From: Neurospora intermedia | Lineage: Eukaryota > Ascomycota > Sordariomycetes > Sordariales > Sordariaceae | Length of the DNA stretch: 64,000 nt | Direction of reading: 5' to 3' | Assembly: GCA_037102815.1 (NCBI GenBank) | Contig: BTPP01000001.1 | Location: 6,225,001-6,289,000 of the forward strand | Shown: positions 59,623-64,000 of the stretch, one piece after another | How positions within the stretch are numbered: the first letter of the stretch is position 1 | Layout of the letters: the number at the start of each line of letters is the position of its first letter | Notes under the pieces: model-generated | Told to the model about the DNA's origin: nothing | The model's database searches: none | What the model saw: only the letters and a program-made list of their open reading frames with translations | Translations under genes and position numbers: made by a program

Positions 59623-62600
59623 GTCGTAGGCGAAGTGTGAAAGGGAATTAGGTAGACAAAAGTAAAGAAGAAAAAAAATAAAAGGGCCAAGGTCAACTTG
59701 AGATATTGGAGAAATAGGTGGTTTGGGAGACTCGCCCCGAGAAAGATAAATGTAGTAGAAGAAAGAAGGAAGGCCTTGGGACCTGTAACAGGGAAGCGGC
59801 GTGGTCAGGCCGTGTCTTGGAAGCCTTGGTGCTTGGTCGAGGATGGTCTCGAGGCTTGATTCCCGTTGCTGCGGTACTAACGTAGCGTCGTACACAGTAA
59901 ACGTGGGGTGGGTGTGTCTCCGAACGGGAGGGTCCTTGTCCTCTTTTTTTTTTTTTTTTTCCTTCCTTCGCAATGGCGCTTGTCTCGTCTTGTCTTGTCT
60001 CGCTTGGGCTGATCACTGATCCGTTGATGGGTTTTTTTGCCCGCTCATTCAGCTGCTGCACGGGTATAACGGGCTGGTCCAGTGAGTGGTGAGTGGTGAG
60101 TGGTGGGCGGTGGTCGATCTTTAGGTTGGTCCGGGTTAGGTAGGCCCGCCGCCTGCGTGTGGTGGTGGTTCAGGTTGTATGCCGTGTGGATGTGGATGTC
60201 TGGGCCCGATGTATGTACCTTGGCACACTGGAGGCACAGTATATGATGTAGAGGCAAGCAGTGTACCTAACTGTGTATGCTTGTGACTTTGTTGACTTCA
60301 CTATGGTAGTTGTGCAGCTGAGGCGAGTCGATGGGGCAATGGTCAAGCTCTCGCTTTTCTAATAGAGGAGGAAGCTATTCCACGAAGAAGAAGAAGAAGA
60401 GGAAGAGAGAACAATGGAAAGAAAGAGGAAGCCATGGTGTCGGCACAGATCGGATGGAAACTGCCTGGATGGAACTGGCATGGAGTCTCTCTTGGAGAGG
60501 AACAGCCCGAGAAACGGCACGGCAGAGAGAGATGAGGACCTTTCTCAGGGTAGCAATTCCCCATCAACTAAAAAAGAAGACAAGGTTTCGCCGGGACCTT
60601 ACAAAGCACCTGCCCAGTGCCCACACACAGCAGCAGTGTCTCTCCACACGTCCAGCAGCCGTAGGTAGTGTAGTGTACATGGAGCCCGTAGGTACCTACC
60701 TCTACGCAGTAGTGCCGCGATGCCCACTGGCCCACCCCGGCATTCCTGCCCACGGACCAAGTCGTCGTTCGATGCGGAGACCGTTTTTGAAGCTTCCACT
60801 TCAGATGGGGCTACGGGGCAATGTTACAGAACATGGCTTTTCAACCATGATGTAAGTATTCGGAACTCGGTAAACTCTATCACCCAGTCCATCAGATATA
60901 CCTACTAGTTCCTGGCTTTTGGCTTTCAGCACGGCCCCTCACTGGCCAACGGGGGGATACTAGAATGGGGGAGAACCACAGCAGGTCAGGTTGCTGGTGT
61001 CGGGTCTGCACATGAGAGCCTACGGTAACACCCAAGAATGCACTGATCACATCAGATGCAAGAAGCAGTGTTACTGTCGTCTCCTACCGCCAAGTATTAT
61101 ATGCGACGACCATCATCTGGACGATTCCGCACAAGTACAATCGACGAAACCGAACAATGAAATCGATGGCGAAAGCGTGGTCACCTTCTGTTCTCGGATC
61201 AGCCAAGCCGTGGTAGGTACTGTATACCTCCTCCGTGGTCAGGAAATCCCACATCCCGTTGGGAAAAGATTTATTACATACATACATACATGAAACCCTT
61301 GTAAAAGCGCGCAACATCCGCAAAGAGGAAATGCTGCCAGCGAATGGCGGTTGACAGCTAACAAATGCTTGCATGAAGGACCTAGAAAAAGGGGAAAGCG
61401 GCGCATCACAAAAGAACCACAGAGGAACCTCCTCCTCAAGTGGAAGTCACCAGAGGCGCCACCTTCCGAACCAAAAAATCCCCACCACGACCGACATGAA
61501 CATTGATCTCATATGGACCCTTCTTGAAAAGCGGCGATGGAGACTGGCTCGGATATGCCTGGGGCTGGCGCAATGCTGGCGGCCACTGAAATGTCGCTTG
61601 CCAAGCCGTTTGCCGGTGGATAAAGCCTTGCAGTCCTGTTCAATAATTCTCGCATTGGATGGATGTGTCAGTCAGTGTCCGGATGCCGACGGGTTGGCAC
61701 TCTCCCACCCAATTTTGTCCTTAGAGGTACCTTATCACTTCCTTCCAGTTGGTCTGTGCCTGTGCCTGTTTCTCGATATATCCAGCCATCCCCGGCTAGA
61801 AAGCCCAAAGAACTTTTGACACAAGTTCAGCACATGCATACCTACCTCTACTACCACAAAGAGCTGAGCACACACACACCGCTGCAGAATTGAAAAAGTA
61901 AAGAGAGTGAGCGTTTATAGTACATGTCACACGTCAGCAGAGTGTGGCCGCGGTCCATCTTCAACAATGGAAGTTAGTGTAGGTTGTGCGAGGTCCGCTA
62001 TGCAGTCCCTGCGCCCCGTCGGCGACTTGATCAGCAGCCGCACCGGCGCCGCCAGCGTCACAAATTGGATACCTCAAGTGGAAACCCTTGAAATGGATAT
62101 CAAAAAGATTAAAATGATGGAGCAATGGAGAACCGCTAGACACGACAACAGCCAGACAGACGGCAACAAGTGTCGCTGATTGTGTACATGGCAGAATCCA
62201 TAGTATTGATCCAAGTTCCAGCAGCATCGCGACTTTTCGCTTCTTCGTTTTCGCTCTCGCTGATTGCGACTGATTGATACGTTTCTCGCGGGTTGACGTC
62301 GGGCATGGAACCGCCAACGTGCTTGGCCGTTTACAAGGCCACTGCAACCATTGAATTTGCTTTGGTCTTGGCATCAACTCACTTCTCTTCCTCTGCCCGT
62401 CATTGATTCGAAATACACTTTTCCACCGGAGCCGTCTCACGGACCACCCTTCGCGAGCCCTCGCCCCTATCATCGGAGACGCCTCCAAGATGGGAATGGG
62501 CGCATGGAGACGCAGAGGAGAGATCAACCACTCTCACTTCTTTCTCCAGTTCGTTGGCTTTTTCCATCCCCCCCAAAATCCATAACTTCGGGTAGCACCA

Positions 62601-64000
62601 CGGCACCACCATCTCCAGCACCAATTAGTTTAGATTACACTGCATAAAAAGTTGTGCACCAGCACTGCACCGAGAGAAAGGACACCACCAAAGATGAGCC
62701 AAGGAACGTCTTGCCGAGTACGGAGTTCTGTTTCTTCCTCTTTTTGTGGAAACTGCCACATCTCAATCGTGTCCATCCATCCATCTCGTGAGACCGAAAT
62801 CCTTCGCTGTGTTTCTGTAACCGAACCGAACTGAACCGATGCCATGTCCTTGTCTTGCCCTATCACGCGAGCTTTGATGTCGACATCTGTCTACAGTGCT
62901 ACAGTGCTACAGTGCCATCATACACCACCACCATGCCAGTATAATTTTAGGGAGAACAATGGATGGGAGCGAGTGATAGCATGACAGGTTCATCACAACT
63001 TCTCCAAGCACTTGCTTGTCTCCTGGCTCTCCCGGCCCGGCATCCCACAAGATCACATCTACATTGTAGTGTAGTGTAGGGAACAGATTTTAGGGGTCCT
63101 TCTCTTATCTTTCTTATACCCTGGGGGAATTGAGATGTTGACGGGCGAAACCTCCGGCTCGGCCCAATCTCTGCGACATCACCAAAACCAAAAATAAAAT
63201 AAAAAATAAGATGAACGACGACAGCCCGTCCGTCACCCTTCTCCTACGAAAGCACAAGTTCCCCCCCTGGTGAGATGAGCAGTGACTTCATCAAATCTCT
63301 GACATGATATGCTCGTCTGTACACTACACTACTTCTCGTCAACAGGTAGCTTCTTCATCGTGGTGGTTCCTGAATTGGCAAACACGACCTCTCCCACTTT
63401 CCCAGATGCTGCAATACACTACTCTCGGGGAGTTTAACAGGCATCTCAGGGGCAACTTATCAAGGTCCAGACACGCCTGAAAAGATCGATGCCAAGGACA
63501 AGAAAATAAATAGCTGGAATTTTGCAAAACCCACCAACAACACTCCGAAATCGCAAGCATGAACCATGTGATTATCCAACATCAACAACAACAACATCAA
63601 CATTCTCCCTCCTTCCCAGCTAGTGTACCCGTCAATGGCGACATGGCAATCAGTCTTCGAGGTCTAGACCCGGCCCTACATTCTCTGAAGCCAGACACTC
63701 TTTAGACATCTGGTCTACACTAGTATAGTGTAGTTCGTCATTGTCTTTTCCTCGACATTTCGAGCACACATCGGAGTCACATGTCCGATAGGGGGGGCAA
63801 AATATGGTTCAAATTTCAACTTCTTCTTGGCTCTCCCGCTAGGACTTGGGGACCGTACCGAGATGCGCGCTTCGTCCCGCCACTAAGTCTACAACGTTTA
63901 CATACTGATGATTTCTCTCTCTCTCAAATCCGTCGGCAGTAGTGTAGTGTAGTGTATGTATGACCTCATGACGCATCGTTAATGCTACAACACAAAGTAC
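59623..64000. other. 4.4-kb right end without a supportable gene
   Basis: Open frames reach 174 codons (60331-60855, plus) and 188 codons (62527-61961, minus), but neither has domain character. The region has a T-run at about 59943-59960, a GAA repeat near 60383-60402, and a CTACAGTG triplication near 62891-62912. Short TAGTGTAGTG-type tracts occur at about 60665, 63066, 63320 (reverse complement), 63722 and 63940. It may be the long regulatory region of a gene beyond the window. Confidence 0.55.

Noticed and set aside
60331-60855. 174-codon plus-strand frame starting in a GAA repeat
   Set aside because: The Lys run comes from a simple repeat, and the remainder has no family character.
61961-62527. 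188-codon minus-strand frame
   Set aside because: It lacks motifs or biased codon use, contains improbable Cys/Trp/His mixtures, and has no convincing intron that improves it.
1-64000. CRISPR arrays, bacterial operons or phage modules
   Set aside because: There are no regularly spaced repeats, and all recognisable genes are eukaryotic with spliceosomal introns.
41206-64000. Dispersed 5S rRNA genes or further tRNAs in the long intergenic regions
   Set aside because: I searched by eye for the conserved 5S internal promoter and the T-arm GGTTCRANNCC on both strands and found no complete match. A covariance-model scan could still find a divergent one.

Overview
The window is nuclear DNA of a filamentous ascomycete, very probably Neurospora or a close Sordariomycete. 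The genes are fungal, with short GT-AG introns. There is a 16-nt-intron tRNA-Phe. The first 10.4 kb carries the extreme signature of repeat-induced point mutation (RIP): TpA-rich, almost no CpA or TpG, CpG kept, and reading frames full of TAA/TAG.

Region 1 (1 to about 10430) is RIP-destroyed heterochromatin. A Ty3/Gypsy pol relic can still be read on the minus strand in the order protease, reverse transcriptase, then the GPY end of integrase. Its catalytic residues have been changed by transition mutations. A short, less mutated island (about 8750-8990) separates it from a second, unidentified relic.

Region 2 (10431-26554) is gene-dense: DRE2 (cytosolic Fe-S assembly) converges on KEX1 (Golgi carboxypeptidase). 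SFM1 (SPOUT methyltransferase), a class 1A-type dihydroorotate dehydrogenase, tRNA-Phe(GAA), gamma-tubulin complex protein GCP3 and the SAGA subunit HFI1/ADA1 follow.

Region 3 (26555-41205) holds MRC1/claspin, a DHA2-type MFS transporter, dihydroorotase, a coiled-coil protein resembling the Cut12 spindle-pole family but broken by an in-frame TAG, and Mediator subunit MED1. Region 4 (41206-64000) holds a 4-kb gap, WEE1 kinase, MCM2 helicase, a UBR7/mlo2-type UBR-box protein, a large leucine-rich-repeat protein, and a 4.4-kb right end with no supportable gene.

Several genes act in replication and mitotic entry (MRC1, MCM2, WEE1, GCP3, the Cut12-like gene). Two catalyse consecutive pyrimidine steps (dihydroorotase and a DHODH, about 15 kb apart). 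Nothing indicates co-regulated operons or a secondary-metabolite cluster. I did not find a clearly new biological system. The points most worth a second look are the in-frame TAG in the Cut12-like gene, the 5-nt first coding exon of MCM2, the 18-nt exon of SFM1, and the readable record of RIP in the retroelement active sites. Exon boundaries were set by hand from splice consensus plus protein-family continuity, not from transcript data.
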